Positions 53,424 to 62,645 of a stretch of 64,000 nucleotides of DNA are shown here, piece after piece. This stretch comes from Pimelobacter simplex (lineage in GTDB: Bacteria > Actinomycetota > Actinomycetes > Propionibacteriales > Nocardioidaceae), in the NCBI GenBank assembly GCA_016803235.1, contig JADCLI010000009.1, positions 82,295 to 146,294 on the forward strand, read 5' to 3'. The first letter of the stretch is position 1. Each line of letters starts with the position of its first letter. Under the pieces are notes generated by a model, which saw only the letters and a program-made list of their open reading frames with translations, did not search any database and had not been told where the DNA came from. The position numbers were made by a program, and so were the translations under genes.

Positions 53424-53978
53424 GTGATCACCAGCGGTCTCCTCCTCGCCGCCGGTGCCGGCCGCCGGATGGGCATGCCCAAGGCACTGGTCCGCGACGA
53501 CGCCGGCACGTCCTGGCTCACCCGGTCCGTGGAGGTCCTCCGCGACGGCGGCTGCGGCGAGGTCGTGGTGGTGCTGGGCGCGGGTGCCGACGAGGCGGAG
53601 CCGCTGCTCGCCGGACTGACCGGGGTGACGACGGTGCGCTCGGAGGACTGGTCCTCGGGCATGGGCGCCTCGCTCGCGACCGGCCTGACGGCCCTGGGTG
53701 AGGCCGATGCCGCACTGGTCCACCTCGTCGACCTGCCCGACGTCACGGCGCGAGTGGTCGCCCGGGTCCTCGCCGCCGGCGACGGCGCACCGGCACTCGC
53801 CCGGGCGTCGTACGACGGCCGCCCGGGTCACCCCGTCCTGATCGGCCGCGGCCACTGGGCGGGCGTGATCGAGAGCGCAGCAGGGGACCAAGGCGCGCGC
53901 ACCTACCTCAAGGCGCACGACGTGACCCTCGTCGAGTGCGGGGACCTGGCGACCGGTGCCGATGTCGACCGGCGATGA
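53424..53978 (+). CDS. MobA/MocA-like nucleotidyltransferase (molybdenum cofactor cytidylyltransferase)
   Basis: This 184-residue GT-A-like transferase has the nucleotide-binding start LLLAAGAGRRMGMPKALV (about 6-23). DWSSGMGASLATGLTALG (about 73-90) and a metal-binding Asp in VHLVDLPDV follow. Such proteins attach CMP (MocA) or GMP (MobA) to molybdopterin; MocA-type serves xanthine or CO dehydrogenase-like hydroxylases. Linkage to CoxD/CoxE/XdhC-like genes favours the MocA role. GTG start, leaderless after TAGCCT (53412-53417). Confidence 0.85.
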   Translation: MITSGLLLAAGAGRRMGMPKALVRDDAGTSWLTRSVEVLRDGGCGEVVVVLGAGADEAEPLLAGLTGVTTVRSEDWSSGMGASLATGLTALGEADAALVHLVDLPDVTARVVARVLAAGDGAPALARASYDGRPGHPVLIGRGHWAGVIESAAGDQGARTYLKAHDVTLVECGDLATGADVDRR

Positions 53979-53985
53979 TGGACCG

Positions 53986-54198
53986 ATGAGCTCGGGCACG
54001 CAGGGACGCGAGGTGTCGGCCGGGATGCGGCTGCTGGTCATCATGGGATGCGTGGTCCTGGGCGGGGTCATCGGGACGGCGCTGGCAATCGCCCTCGATG
54101 CATCGGAGTCGACCGAGATCGTGGCTCGCGTCGTGGGCGTCGTGGGCGGGTACGTCGCCGGCCGCACGTTCCTGCGGTGGCGGTCCACGTCCCGCTGA
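53986..54198 (+). CDS. small two-helix membrane protein
   Basis: This 70-residue protein has two hydrophobic segments (LLVIMGCVVLGGVIGTALAI at about 16-35 and VARVVGVVGGYVAGRTFL at about 44-61) and a basic end. The start ATG 53986 is 7 bases after the cytidylyltransferase stop. No family is recognised. Confidence 0.6.
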   Translation: MSSGTQGREVSAGMRLLVIMGCVVLGGVIGTALAIALDASESTEIVARVVGVVGGYVAGRTFLRWRSTSR

Positions 54199-54202
54199 CT
54201 TC

Positions 54203-54215
54203 GGCAACAGTTGCC
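54203..54215. promoter_or_regulatory. short inverted repeat before the MoxR/CoxD gene
   Basis: GGCAAC-a-GTTGCC is a perfect 6-bp inverted repeat about 25 bases upstream of the TAGCCT -10 hexamer (54240-54245) of the AAA ATPase gene. Operator candidate. Confidence 0.35.
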
Positions 54216-54252
54216 AACCTCCCGCCAACGACCGGGTCCTAGCCTTGGTGGC

Positions 54253-55131
54253 ATGGACACCCGCGTCGCCGATCTCGCCCGCCGGCTGGAGGAGACGGGC
54301 TACCTGGCCGACGAGGAGCTGGCGACGGTCCTCTTCCTGTCGCTGGAGATGTCGCGTCCGCTGCTGCTGGAGGGCGAGCCCGGCACCGGCAAGACTGCGC
54401 TGGCCGAGGCGATCGCCGAGAGCCTCGACCGGCCGCTGATCCGGCTGCAGTGCTACGAGGGGATCGACGCGACGCAGGCGCTCTACGACTGGGACTTCCC
54501 GCGCCAGATCCTGCACCTGCGCGCCCTGGAGGCGCTGTCAGGAACGGCGAAGGGGGACGTGGAGGAGGCCGAGAAGAGCCTGTACGACGAGCGCTTCCTG
54601 CTCGCGCGGCCGGTGCTGGCGGCGCTGCAGCAGAGCCCGGCGGTGCTGCTGATCGACGAGGTGGACCGGGCCGACGACGAGTTCGAGGCGTTCCTGCTCG
54701 AGGTGCTCTCGACCTTCCAGGTGACCATCCCCGAGCTCGGCACGGTGCAGGCGGCGACACCGCCGACCGTCGTCCTCACCTCCAACCGCACCCGCGAGCT
54801 GCACGACGCGCTCAAGCGGCGCTGTCTCTACCACTGGATCGACCACCCGGGCCTGGAGCGGGAGGTCGCGATCGTGCGCAGCCGCGCGCCGGAGGTCAGC
54901 GCCACGCTGGCGCACCAGGTCGTGGAGGTCGTCCAGCAGCTGCGGGCCGGGACCGACCTGCTCAAGCCGCCCGGCGTCGCCGAGACCCTCGACTGGGCGC
55001 GGGCGCTGCAGCACCTCGGCACCACCGACCTCGACGTCGAGACCGCGGCGCGCACCCTCGGCGCGCTGGTGAAGTACCGCGACGACGCGGAGCGGGTGCG
55101 CGCGGCGCTCGACCGGATGCTCGCGCGATGA
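54253..55131 (+). CDS. MoxR/CoxD-type AAA+ ATPase
   Basis: This 292-residue AAA+ ATPase has Walker A EGEPGTGKTALAEAIAESL (about 40-58), Walker B AVLLIDEVDRADDEFEAFLL (about 133-152) and sensor VVLTSNRTRELHDALKRRC. The YEGIDATQALYDWDFPRQ stretch is typical of CoxD-like proteins that help insert the Cu/Mo centre of aerobic CO dehydrogenase or mature related hydroxylases. It overlaps the VWA gene by ATGA. Leaderless start. Confidence 0.88.
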   Translation: MDTRVADLARRLEETGYLADEELATVLFLSLEMSRPLLLEGEPGTGKTALAEAIAESLDRPLIRLQCYEGIDATQALYDWDFPRQILHLRALEALSGTAKGDVEEAEKSLYDERFLLARPVLAALQQSPAVLLIDEVDRADDEFEAFLLEVLSTFQVTIPELGTVQAATPPTVVLTSNRTRELHDALKRRCLYHWIDHPGLEREVAIVRSRAPEVSATLAHQVVEVVQQLRAGTDLLKPPGVAETLDWARALQHLGTTDLDVETAARTLGALVKYRDDAERVRAALDRMLAR

Positions 55132-56249
55132 CCACCGCGGCCCTGGCCCACCAGCCTGACGAGATCCTGCTCGGGTTCGCGACCGCGCTCCGGGCGGCCG
55201 GCGTGCCCGTCACCCAGGACCGCACCCGGGCCTACCTCGACGCCGTCGCCCTCGTCGGTCTCGGCGACCGTACGGCGACCAGGGCGGCCGGGCGCGCGAC
55301 GCTGTGTGCGACGCCGGAGGACCTCGAGCGCCACGACCGGGTGTTCGACGAGTGGTTCCACCGCGACAACACCACGCCGACCGTCCGCCCACGAACCGAA
55401 CGACAGCAGCCGACGGCGTCGCTGCTGCCGGACCAGCAGTCGGCAGCAGGAGCAGGGCCCGACGAGGACGACGACCCGATCAAGGCCGCCGCCAGCGCGA
55501 CCGAGGTGCTGCGCCACCGCGACGTCGCGACCTTGGACCCCGCCGACCGGATCCGGCTCGCGAGCATGTTCAGCACCCTGCGGGTCGCCCTGCCCACCCG
55601 CCCGACCGCGCGTCGTACCCCGCACCGGCGCGGCGACGTCGACGCCTCCCGCACCCTGCGCGCCAGCCTGCGCCGGATGGGCGAGCCGGGCGAGATCCAC
55701 CGCCGCCGGCGCGCGACCCGGCCGCGACGGGTGGTGCTGCTGGTCGACGTGTCCGGCTCGATGAGCGGGTACGCCGACGCGCTGCTCCGCCTCGCCCACC
55801 GGGTCGTCAACGCCGGCCCGGGCGTCGAGGTGTTCAGCCTCGGCACCCGGCTCACCCACCTGACCCGGGCCCTGAAGCGGCGCGACCCGGACCGGGCGAT
55901 CGCGGCCGCGGGCGACGTCGTACCGGACTGGTCGGGCGGCACCCGCCTCGGCGAGACGCTGAAGGCGTTCGTCGACCGGCACGGCCGCCGCGGCATGGCC
56001 CGCGGTGCGGTCGTGGTCGTCTTCAGCGACGGCTGGGAGCGCGGTGACACCGCGCTGCTGGCCGAGCAGGTCGACCGGCTGCACCGGCTCGCCCACAAGG
56101 TCGTGTGGGTCAACCCGCACCGCGGCAAGGACGGCTACGCCCCGGTGCAGCAGGGGATCGTCGCCGTCCTGCCCCATGTCGACGCGTTCCTCGCCGGCCA
56201 CTCGCTGGCGACGTTCGCGGAGCTCCTCGAGGAGGTACGCCGTGCGTGA
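55128..56249 (+). CDS. VWA-domain protein (CoxE-like)
   Basis: This 373-residue soluble protein has a helical N-terminal half, an acidic disordered linker (about 100-130) and a C-terminal VWA domain with MIDAS VVLLVDVSGSMSGYADALL (about 204-222), VPDWSGGTRLGETLKAF and VFSDGWERGD. CoxE is the usual partner of CoxD in Mo-hydroxylase maturation. It overlaps the XdhC gene by 8 bases. Confidence 0.87.
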   Translation: MTTAALAHQPDEILLGFATALRAAGVPVTQDRTRAYLDAVALVGLGDRTATRAAGRATLCATPEDLERHDRVFDEWFHRDNTTPTVRPRTERQQPTASLLPDQQSAAGAGPDEDDDPIKAAASATEVLRHRDVATLDPADRIRLASMFSTLRVALPTRPTARRTPHRRGDVDASRTLRASLRRMGEPGEIHRRRRATRPRRVVLLVDVSGSMSGYADALLRLAHRVVNAGPGVEVFSLGTRLTHLTRALKRRDPDRAIAAAGDVVPDWSGGTRLGETLKAFVDRHGRRGMARGAVVVVFSDGWERGDTALLAEQVDRLHRLAHKVVWVNPHRGKDGYAPVQQGIVAVLPHVDAFLAGHSLATFAELLEEVRRA

Positions 56250-57360
56250 GGTCCTGCCCCAGCTGCTCGCCTGGTGGGAGGCCGGCGAGACCGTCGGCAT
56301 GGGCACCGTCGTGGCCACCTTCCGCTCCGCCCCGCGCCCGCCGGGGGCCTCGATGCTGGTCGGGCCGGACGCGTCCGCGGTCGGCTCGGTGTCGGGCGGC
56401 TGCGTCGAGGGTGCCGTCTACGACCTGGCCCAGGCAGTGACCACCTCCGGAGTCCCGACGCTGCAGCGCTACGGCGTCTCCGACGACGACGCCTTCGCCG
56501 TCGGGCTGACCTGCGGCGGCATCCTCGACGTCTACGTCGAGAAGGTCGACCGGACGACCTTCCCCGAGCTCGCCGACATCGCCGCCGACATCGAGGCCGG
56601 CCGTCCCGTCGCCGTCGCGACCGTGGTCGACCACCCCGACCCGGCGTACGTCGGCCGGCGCACCGTGATCCACCCTGACCAGCCCCCGACGGGGAGCCTG
56701 GGCAGCCAGCGCATCGACGACGCCGTCCGCGACGACGCGCTGGGCCTGCTCGCCGCCGGCCACAACGGCACCCTGTCCTACGGCCCCGACGGCGAGCGCC
56801 GCGGCGAGGGGATGCGGGTGTTCGTGTGGGCGTTCGCGCCCGCGCCGCGGATGCTGGTGTTCGGCGCCATCGACTTCGCCGCGGCGGTCGCCCGGGTCGG
56901 CGGCTTCCTCGGCTACCACGTCACGGTCTGTGACGCGCGGCCCGTGTTCGCGACGACCAGCCGGTTCCCCGGCGCCGACGAGGTCGTCGTCGAGTGGCCG
57001 CACCGCTACCTCGCCGCCGAGCAGGAGGCGGGCCGGGTCGACGCCCGCACCGTGATCGCGGTGCTCACCCACGACCCGAAGTTCGACGTACCGCTGCTCG
57101 AGGTCGCGCTGCGCCTGCCCGAGGTCGGGTACGTCGGCGCGATGGGCTCGCGGCGCACCCACGACGACCGGATGGAGCGGCTCCGCGAGGCCGGCCTCAC
57201 CGACGACGAGCTGGGGCGCCTGCGCAGCCCGATCGGGCTCGACCTCGGCGCGCGCACGCCGGAGGAGACCGCCATCAGCATCGCCGCGGAGATCGTGGCC
57301 GGGCGCTGGGGCGGGTCGGGGGAGCCGCTGGGGGCGCTCTCCGGTCGCATCCACGCGTGA
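56242..57360 (+). CDS. XdhC/CoxF-family Mo-hydroxylase maturation protein
   Basis: This 372-residue protein has an N-terminal XdhC domain (GSVSGGCVEGAVYDLAQAV, about 48-66, with the conserved Cys; LTCGGILDVYVEKV) and a C-terminal Rossmann-like XdhC_C domain (MLVFGAIDFAAAVARVGGFL, HDPKFDVPLLEVAL, GYVGAMGSRRTHDDRMERL). XdhC binds molybdenum cofactor, helps its sulfuration and inserts it into xanthine-dehydrogenase-family enzymes. No catalytic subunits are in the window. The start is GTG 56242. Confidence 0.9.
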   Translation: MREVLPQLLAWWEAGETVGMGTVVATFRSAPRPPGASMLVGPDASAVGSVSGGCVEGAVYDLAQAVTTSGVPTLQRYGVSDDDAFAVGLTCGGILDVYVEKVDRTTFPELADIAADIEAGRPVAVATVVDHPDPAYVGRRTVIHPDQPPTGSLGSQRIDDAVRDDALGLLAAGHNGTLSYGPDGERRGEGMRVFVWAFAPAPRMLVFGAIDFAAAVARVGGFLGYHVTVCDARPVFATTSRFPGADEVVVEWPHRYLAAEQEAGRVDARTVIAVLTHDPKFDVPLLEVALRLPEVGYVGAMGSRRTHDDRMERLREAGLTDDELGRLRSPIGLDLGARTPEETAISIAAEIVAGRWGGSGEPLGALSGRIHA

Positions 57361-57392
57361 TCGGCGTCACAGTGCGGGAGTAGGGTTCGCTC

Positions 57393-58631
57393 ATGGACGA
57401 GCTCGACCAGCGTCGGCGGCGCGCGCTCGCCGCCTGGACCACCTGGGTCGAGGAGGGCGACGGCGCACTGACCCAGGTGCGCCCGGAGATCCTCGACAGC
57501 TGGACCAGGTCGGGGGCGACGGTCGCGCGCGACGTCGTCCACGCGCCCCTGGCCGACGAGTCGGAGACCCGCTCCTTCTGGCAGGGCTCACCGCTCCAGA
57601 TCGCGGTCGAGCGGGTCGAGGACGAGCTGCGCCGCACCGCGGAGGACGGCGACCTGGTGCTGGCGGTCACCGACCCCGACACCCGGGTCCTGTGGACGTA
57701 CGGCGGGCGCGTGATGCGCCGCAAGGCCGAGACCGTGAACTTCGTGCCCGGCGGGCGCTGGGACGACCGCTCGGTCGGCACCAACGCGCTCGACCTCGCC
57801 AACCGGCTGGACCGGCCCGCGATGGTGTTCAGCGCCGAGCACTACGCCCCGATCGTGCACAACTGGGTGTGCTGGGCCGCGCCCGTGCACGACCCGGTGA
57901 GCGGCGCCAAGCTCGGCGTCCTCGACATCTCCACCACCTGGGAGCGCACCCACCCGATCGGCCTGGCGACCGCCCGGGTGCTGGCGCGGCTGGTCGAGGG
58001 AGCGCTGCCGCGCACCCACCTGTACGAGGACGCCGCGCCACCGGAGGAGACGAGGGAGCCCGGCCTGGTGCTCAGCCTGCTCGGCACCGCCGAGGCGCGC
58101 GTCGACGGGCAGCGGCTGCTGCTCAACCGGCGCCAGACCGAGATCCTCTCGCTGCTCGCGCTGCACCCCGACGGCCTCTCGCTCGACCAGCTCCACGCCA
58201 TGCTCTACGGCGACCACGCGGTGACCTTCTCCACGCTCAAGGCCGAGGTCTCCCACCTGCGCGCCGCGCTGTCCGGCCAGCTCGCCTCGCGGCCCTACCG
58301 GCTGCTCATGCCGATCGCCACCGACGTCGACCACGTGCTGGCGCTGCTGCGCCGCGGTGACGTCGCTGCCGCCGTCGAGGCGTACGGCGGCGACCTGCTG
58401 CCCGGCACCGAGAGCCCCGCGCTGGTCGAGATGGGGGAGTACGTCGCCGTCGCGGTCCGCGAGGCGCTGCTCGCCGATCCGCAGCCCGACGCGGTGCTGC
58501 ACTACAGCGAGCTGGCGCCGTACGACACCGCGGTGCTGGAGGCCTGCCTCGCCGAGCTCGGCCGCGAGGGCCGGCTGCGGCACCCCGCCATCCCGCTGCT
58601 CAAGGCGCGGCTGGCCGTCGCCGACGCCTGA
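57393..58631 (+). CDS. GAF-domain transcriptional regulator with C-terminal winged helix
   Basis: This 412-residue protein has an AcoR-like N-terminus (RPEILDSWTRSGATVARD), a GAF domain with DDRSVGTNALDLANRLDRPA (about 126-145) and a C-terminal domain (about 225-310) with LLLNRRQTEILSLLALHPDG and HAVTFSTLKAEVSHLRAAL, i.e. a SARP/OmpR-type winged helix. The sigma-54 activation and Fis domains of true AcoR are missing, so it must regulate differently. It may control the upstream Mo-hydroxylase maturation genes or the linked CoA-transferase. TAGGGT is 6 bases before the ATG (57381-57386). Confidence 0.82.
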   Translation: MDELDQRRRRALAAWTTWVEEGDGALTQVRPEILDSWTRSGATVARDVVHAPLADESETRSFWQGSPLQIAVERVEDELRRTAEDGDLVLAVTDPDTRVLWTYGGRVMRRKAETVNFVPGGRWDDRSVGTNALDLANRLDRPAMVFSAEHYAPIVHNWVCWAAPVHDPVSGAKLGVLDISTTWERTHPIGLATARVLARLVEGALPRTHLYEDAAPPEETREPGLVLSLLGTAEARVDGQRLLLNRRQTEILSLLALHPDGLSLDQLHAMLYGDHAVTFSTLKAEVSHLRAALSGQLASRPYRLLMPIATDVDHVLALLRRGDVAAAVEAYGGDLLPGTESPALVEMGEYVAVAVREALLADPQPDAVLHYSELAPYDTAVLEACLAELGREGRLRHPAIPLLKARLAVADA

Positions 58632-58641
58632 GCCGGCTCCG

Positions 58642-59799
58642 TCAGGAGTCGAGCCACTCCCGGATCGACTCGTTGTGCTGCCCGAGCGTGGGCGGCGCGA
58701 CGTGCCGCTCGCGGCCGCCGGCGTAGGCGTTGTCGTCGAAGCGCAGCGTGGGTCCGGGCAGCTGGATGTCGCCGAGCGTGGAGTGCTCCACGTCGATGAG
58801 CAGTCCCTGGGACCGGGTCTGCTCCCAGGTGTAGACGTCGTCGAGGCTGCGCACCTTGCCCGCGGGGACGCCGGCCTTGTCGAGCCGCTCGAGGATCTCC
58901 TCGGCCGGCACGGTCGCCAGCAGTCCCTCGATGAGCGCGATCACCGCGTCGCGGTTCTGGACCCGCTCGGGGTTGGTCGCCATGCCCTCGCGCTCGGGGT
59001 CGATGCCGAGCTCGGCGCACAGCGCCTGCCACAGCTTCTCCGAGCCGCAGGCGATCTGCACGGGGGCGGTCGCCGTCGCGAACATGCCGTAGGGGGCGAT
59101 CGACGGGTGGTGGCCGCCGGCCAGCCCGGGGACCTCCTTGGCGACGGTCCACTTGGTGCCCTGGAAGGCGTGCACGCCGACCATGCCCGCGAGCAGCGAG
59201 GTGCGCACGACCCGGCCGCGACCCGTGCGCTCGCGCTCGTAGAGGGCCGAGACGACGCCGTAGGCGCCGTTCATGCCGGCCAGCAGGTCGGCGATCGGGA
59301 CGCCGACCTTGGTGGGCTCGGTGAGTCCGGTCAGCGACATCAGGCCGCCCTCGCCCTGCGCGATCTGGTCGAAGCCGGAGCGGGTCGCCTCGGGGCCGTC
59401 GTGCCCGAAGCCGGTGATCTGCAGGACGACCAGCCGCGGATTGAGCTCGTGGAGGCGCGAGACCGGGAAGCCGAGGCGGTCCAGCACGCCCACCCGGAAG
59501 TTCTCCATCAGCACGTCGGCGCGCTCGACCAGCCGGGCCAGCACGTCCTGGTCGGCGGGGTCCTTGAGGTCGAGGGTGATCGACTCCTTGTTGCGGTTCG
59601 CCGAGAGGAAGTACGTCGACTCGCGCTCGCCCTCCGCGGGCTCGACGAACGGCGGACCCCAGGTGCGGGTGTCGTCACCGCCGGGGCTCTCGACCTTGAT
59701 CACGCGGGCGCCGAGGTCGCCGAGCATCATCGCCGCATGGGGGCCGGCGAGGGCACGGGTGAGGTCGAGGACCAGGACGTCGTCGAGAGGCGCGGACAT
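58642..59799 (-). CDS. CaiB/BaiF-family CoA-transferase
   Basis: This 385-residue class III CoA-transferase has the start LVLDLTRALAGPHAAMMLGDLG (in two parts, about 9-30), VKVESPGGDDTRTWGPPF, a catalytic Asp expected in the long N-terminal domain (NFRVGVLDRLGFPV region), and QIAQGEGGLMSLTG. It transfers CoA between carboxylic acids (formyl-CoA, carnitine or alpha-methylacyl type); the substrate is unknown. TAGGGT lies 6 bases before the ATG. The MaoC hydratase follows upstream on the same strand. Confidence 0.9.
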   Translation of the reverse strand: MSAPLDDVLVLDLTRALAGPHAAMMLGDLGARVIKVESPGGDDTRTWGPPFVEPAEGERESTYFLSANRNKESITLDLKDPADQDVLARLVERADVLMENFRVGVLDRLGFPVSRLHELNPRLVVLQITGFGHDGPEATRSGFDQIAQGEGGLMSLTGLTEPTKVGVPIADLLAGMNGAYGVVSALYERERTGRGRVVRTSLLAGMVGVHAFQGTKWTVAKEVPGLAGGHHPSIAPYGMFATATAPVQIACGSEKLWQALCAELGIDPEREGMATNPERVQNRDAVIALIEGLLATVPAEEILERLDKAGVPAGKVRSLDDVYTWEQTRSQGLLIDVEHSTLGDIQLPGPTLRFDDNAYAGGRERHVAPPTLGQHNESIREWLDS

Positions 59800-59864
59800 G
59801 GGTCGACCCTAGTGACGACCGCCACCGGGGTGCATGGCAGGTGTTGCCAACAGATCCGGCCCGA

Positions 59865-60317
59865 TCAGGGCAGGAGCAGCACCACGGTCTCGGCGACCGC
59901 GGCCGGCTTGTCCTCGCCCTCGATGTCGATGACGTGCTTGAGGGTGAGCTGGTAGCCGCTGGCGAGCTCGGTGACCTCGGCCAGGGTGACCGTGAGCCGG
60001 ACCCGCCTGCCGACCAGCACCGGGTTCGGGAAGCGCACCTTGTTGATGCCGTAGTTGAGCTTGGCGCCCGGGGTCTCCAGCGCGAAGATCGAGTCGCCGA
60101 GCCACGGGATGAGCGACAGCGTCAGGTAGCCGTGGGCGATGGTGCCGCCGAACGGGCCCTGCTTCGCGCGCTCCACGTCGACGTGGATCCACTGGTGGTC
60201 ACCCGTCGCCTCGGCGAACTGGTTGACCCGCTCCTGGGTGATCTCGACCCAGTCACCGGTGCCGAGGACCTCGCCGTTGGCGGCGATCAGCTCGTCGAAG
60301 GTGGTGAAGACCCGCAT
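59865..60317 (-). CDS. MaoC-family (R)-specific enoyl-CoA hydratase
   Basis: This 150-residue single hot-dog MaoC domain has the hydratase motif: FAEATGDHQWIHVDVERAKQ (about 34-53, Asp and His catalytic) and FGGTIAHGYLTLSLIP (about 56-71). It hydrates trans-enoyl-CoA in beta-oxidation-like pathways. It lies 65 bases from the CoA-transferase on the same strand, so joint acyl-CoA metabolism is likely. Confidence 0.9.
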   Translation of the reverse strand: MRVFTTFDELIAANGEVLGTGDWVEITQERVNQFAEATGDHQWIHVDVERAKQGPFGGTIAHGYLTLSLIPWLGDSIFALETPGAKLNYGINKVRFPNPVLVGRRVRLTVTLAEVTELASGYQLTLKHVIDIEGEDKPAAVAETVVLLLP

Positions 60318-60363
60318 GCTTCTTGCTCCTGGCTCTCTGGTGCCTCGTCACTAGGATTCGGTC

Positions 60364-61464
60364 ATGGAACCTACACGCGGCCTTCCGGAGGACCTGCTGC
60401 GGGCGGCACCCAAGGTGCTGCTCCACGACCACCTCGACGGGGGGCTGCGGCCGGCGACCATCATCGAGCTCGCCGCCGGCGTCGGCCACGCCCTCCCGGA
60501 GACCGACACCGACGCGCTCGCGCGGTGGTTCGCCGAGGCGGCCGACTCGGGCTCCCTCGAGCGCTACCTGGAGACCTTCGCCCACACCGTCGGGGTGATG
60601 CAGACGGCTGCCGCGCTGACCCGGGTGGCGCGGGAGTGCGTCGAGGACCTCGCGGCCGACGGCGTCGTCTACGCCGAGATCCGCTACGCCCCCGAGCTCC
60701 ACGTCGAGTCGGGCCTCGACCTCGAGGAGGTCGTTGCCGCCGTCCAGCAGGGCTTCGAGGAGGGCATGGCCGCCGTGGCCGCGTCCGGTGGCCGGATCAT
60801 CGTGCGGCACCTGCTCACCGCCATGCGCCAGGCCGCCCGCGCGATGGAGATCGCCGAGCTCGCGATCGCCTGGCGCGACCGGGGCGTGGTCGGCTTCGAC
60901 ATCGCCGGCCCGGAGGCGGGCTACCCGCCCACCCGCTTCATCGACGCGTTCGAGTACCTCCAGCGCGAGAACTCCCACTTCACCATCCACGCCGGAGAGG
61001 GCTTCGGCCTGCCGTCGATCTGGGAGGCGGTGCAGTGGTGCGGCGCCGACCGGCTCGGCCACGGCGTGCGGATCGTCGACGACATCAAGGTCGACGACGC
61101 CGGGGTCGCGCAGCTGGGTCGGCTGGCGTCGTATGTCCGGGACAAGCGGATCCCGCTCGAGATGTGCCCGTCCTCCAACGTGCAGACGGGGGCAGCGCCC
61201 TCGCTCGAGGAGCACCCGCTGCGCCTGCTCGCCTCGCTGCGGTTCCGGGTCACTGTCAACACCGACAACCGGCTGATGAGCCGCACCACGCTGAGCCGTG
61301 AGTTCGGGCTGCTCGCCGAGACCTTCGGCTACGGCTGGGCCGAGATCGAATGGCTGACGGTCAACGCGATGAAGTCCGCGTTCATCCCGTACGACGAGCG
61401 GTACCGGCTGATCACCGAGACCATCAAGCCCTGGTACGCGGCTCAGACCACGAACCAGAAGTAG
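60364..61464 (+). CDS. add: adenosine deaminase
   Basis: This 366-residue metallo-hydrolase has HxH in [13 protein letters not shown] (about 19-31), a His in [13 protein letters not shown] (about 207-219), [13 protein letters not shown] with the catalytic His (about 234-246), and Asp in [13 protein letters not shown] (about 298-310). It deaminates adenosine to inosine in purine salvage. The TAGGAT hexamer (60352-60357) is 6 bases before the ATG. Its 3' end overlaps the convergent gene by 22 bases. Confidence 0.93.
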   Translation: MEPTRGLPEDLLRAAPKVLLHDHLDGGLRPATIIELAAGVGHALPETDTDALARWFAEAADSGSLERYLETFAHTVGVMQTAAALTRVARECVEDLAADGVVYAEIRYAPELHVESGLDLEEVVAAVQQGFEEGMAAVAASGGRIIVRHLLTAMRQAARAMEIAELAIAWRDRGVVGFDIAGPEAGYPPTRFIDAFEYLQRENSHFTIHAGEGFGLPSIWEAVQWCGADRLGHGVRIVDDIKVDDAGVAQLGRLASYVRDKRIPLEMCPSSNVQTGAAPSLEEHPLRLLASLRFRVTVNTDNRLMSRTTLSREFGLLAETFGYGWAEIEWLTVNAMKSAFIPYDERYRLITETIKPWYAAQTTNQK

Positions 61465-61961
61465 TTCCAGCCCGCGACGCCGACCCGCTGCCCGGACCAG
61501 CTCTCGGCCGGGACGTCGACCAGGCGTCCGGTCGCCGGGTCGAACACCTCGACCCCGGTGGCGGTCGCGCGCACGGCCAGTACCACGTGGCGCGGGAGGC
61601 AGCGGCTGCCGAGGTAGACGCCGACGGGTCGGCTGCGCAGCTGCTCGCGCAGGACGTCGTACCCGATCGCGGGGCGGGGGCGCACGACGACGGTCGCGAC
61701 GTGCTCGCCGGTGAGCGCCCGCAGGGCGTTGGCGACCGCCCACGGCGGTGTGCCGAGCGCGCGCGGCCAGGGCAGCTGGAAGCGGTCGCGCGGGCTGCGT
61801 GAGGAGGTGAGGAGGCGGTGCTCCTCGGTGATGTCGTCCTCGGGGTTCGCCGGGCGCCACGAGGTCAGCAGCGCCCGGGCGCCGAGGACGCTGGCCGCCC
61901 CGCAGCTGCGCGCGTCGGGCTGCCGCAGCGTGCCGGGCGCGAGGTCATCCGGCCACCGCAT
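61443..61961 (-). CDS. papain-like cysteine-peptidase-like protein (C39-like, uncertain)
   Basis: This 172-residue protein has a Cys-containing start [20 protein letters not shown] (about 14-33) and a late His in [20 protein letters not shown] (about 124-143), the order expected for a Cys/His papain-like hydrolase. Asp follows in [13 protein letters not shown]. It starts within the P-loop kinase gene (17-base overlap), so the two are translationally linked. Peptidase activity is a guess from the Cys-His pattern. Confidence 0.65.
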   Translation of the reverse strand: MRWPDDLAPGTLRQPDARSCGAASVLGARALLTSWRPANPEDDITEEHRLLTSSRSPRDRFQLPWPRALGTPPWAVANALRALTGEHVATVVVRPRPAIGYDVLREQLRSRPVGVYLGSRCLPRHVVLAVRATATGVEVFDPATGRLVDVPAESWSGQRVGVAGWNYFWFVV

Positions 61962-62586
61962 GGTCGCCCTCCTGGTCGTGCCGCTCGCGGATCTCGGCGA
62001 ACGCCCGGTCGCCGGCCGCGACCCGGCAGCCGACCGCGGTCGCCCGGCGCACGATCTGCCGCTGCGCCCTGGCCAGGGCCAGGCCGCGTCGTACCAGCAC
62101 CAGGGGCGGCTTGCGGTGCTCGCGCAGGTCGCGGGTGAGCCGGCGCCAGAAGGTGACGACCGGGTGCTGCGTGATGCAGTACGCCTCGGCGAGGATCCCG
62201 GCCCGGCGGCACTCCTCGACGATCTCGGTCGCGAAGATCCCCTCGGCGCAGAACCGCCGGGCGCCCGCCAGGTCGAGGCGCTGGGAGCCGGTGCGACGAC
62301 TCTCGGAGATCGAGTACGTCGGCACCTCGGTCGAACCGGTCGTGCACAGCTCGAGGAGGGCGGCGAAGGCGTCCTCGTGGCTCCACGTGCCCGGGTGGTC
62401 CCAGTCGACGAGGCCGGCGTTGGCGCCCTCGGTGATCAACGGCAGCCCCGGCTCGTCGCCGTCACGGTAGAAGTCGTCGAGGCGCAGCGTCGGCCAGCCG
62501 TACGCCTTCGCGAGCCGCCCCGCCAGCCGGGACTTCCCGGAGCCCGAGGGGCCGGCGAGCACGATCACGCGGGCAGGGTCGGTCAT
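61945..62586 (-). CDS. P-loop kinase (uridine-kinase-like)
   Basis: This 213-residue P-loop protein has Walker A VIVLAGPSGSGKSRLAGRLA (about 7-26), a DDFY motif in LRLDDFYRDGDEPG (about 35-48, as in uridine and pantothenate kinases) and a Walker B-like CAEGIFATEIV. Uridine kinase activity is the likeliest, but the C-terminal half is not conserved enough to be sure. Downstream overlap with the Cys-hydrolase-like gene. Confidence 0.8.
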   Translation of the reverse strand: MTDPARVIVLAGPSGSGKSRLAGRLAKAYGWPTLRLDDFYRDGDEPGLPLITEGANAGLVDWDHPGTWSHEDAFAALLELCTTGSTEVPTYSISESRRTGSQRLDLAGARRFCAEGIFATEIVEECRRAGILAEAYCITQHPVVTFWRRLTRDLREHRKPPLVLVRRGLALARAQRQIVRRATAVGCRVAAGDRAFAEIRERHDQEGDHAVAG

Positions 62587-62645
62587 GGGGGTCGAGTCTG
62601 CCGTACCGCGGGTGGGGGAGCGAGCCGGCCGGTAGGTTCGCGGCC

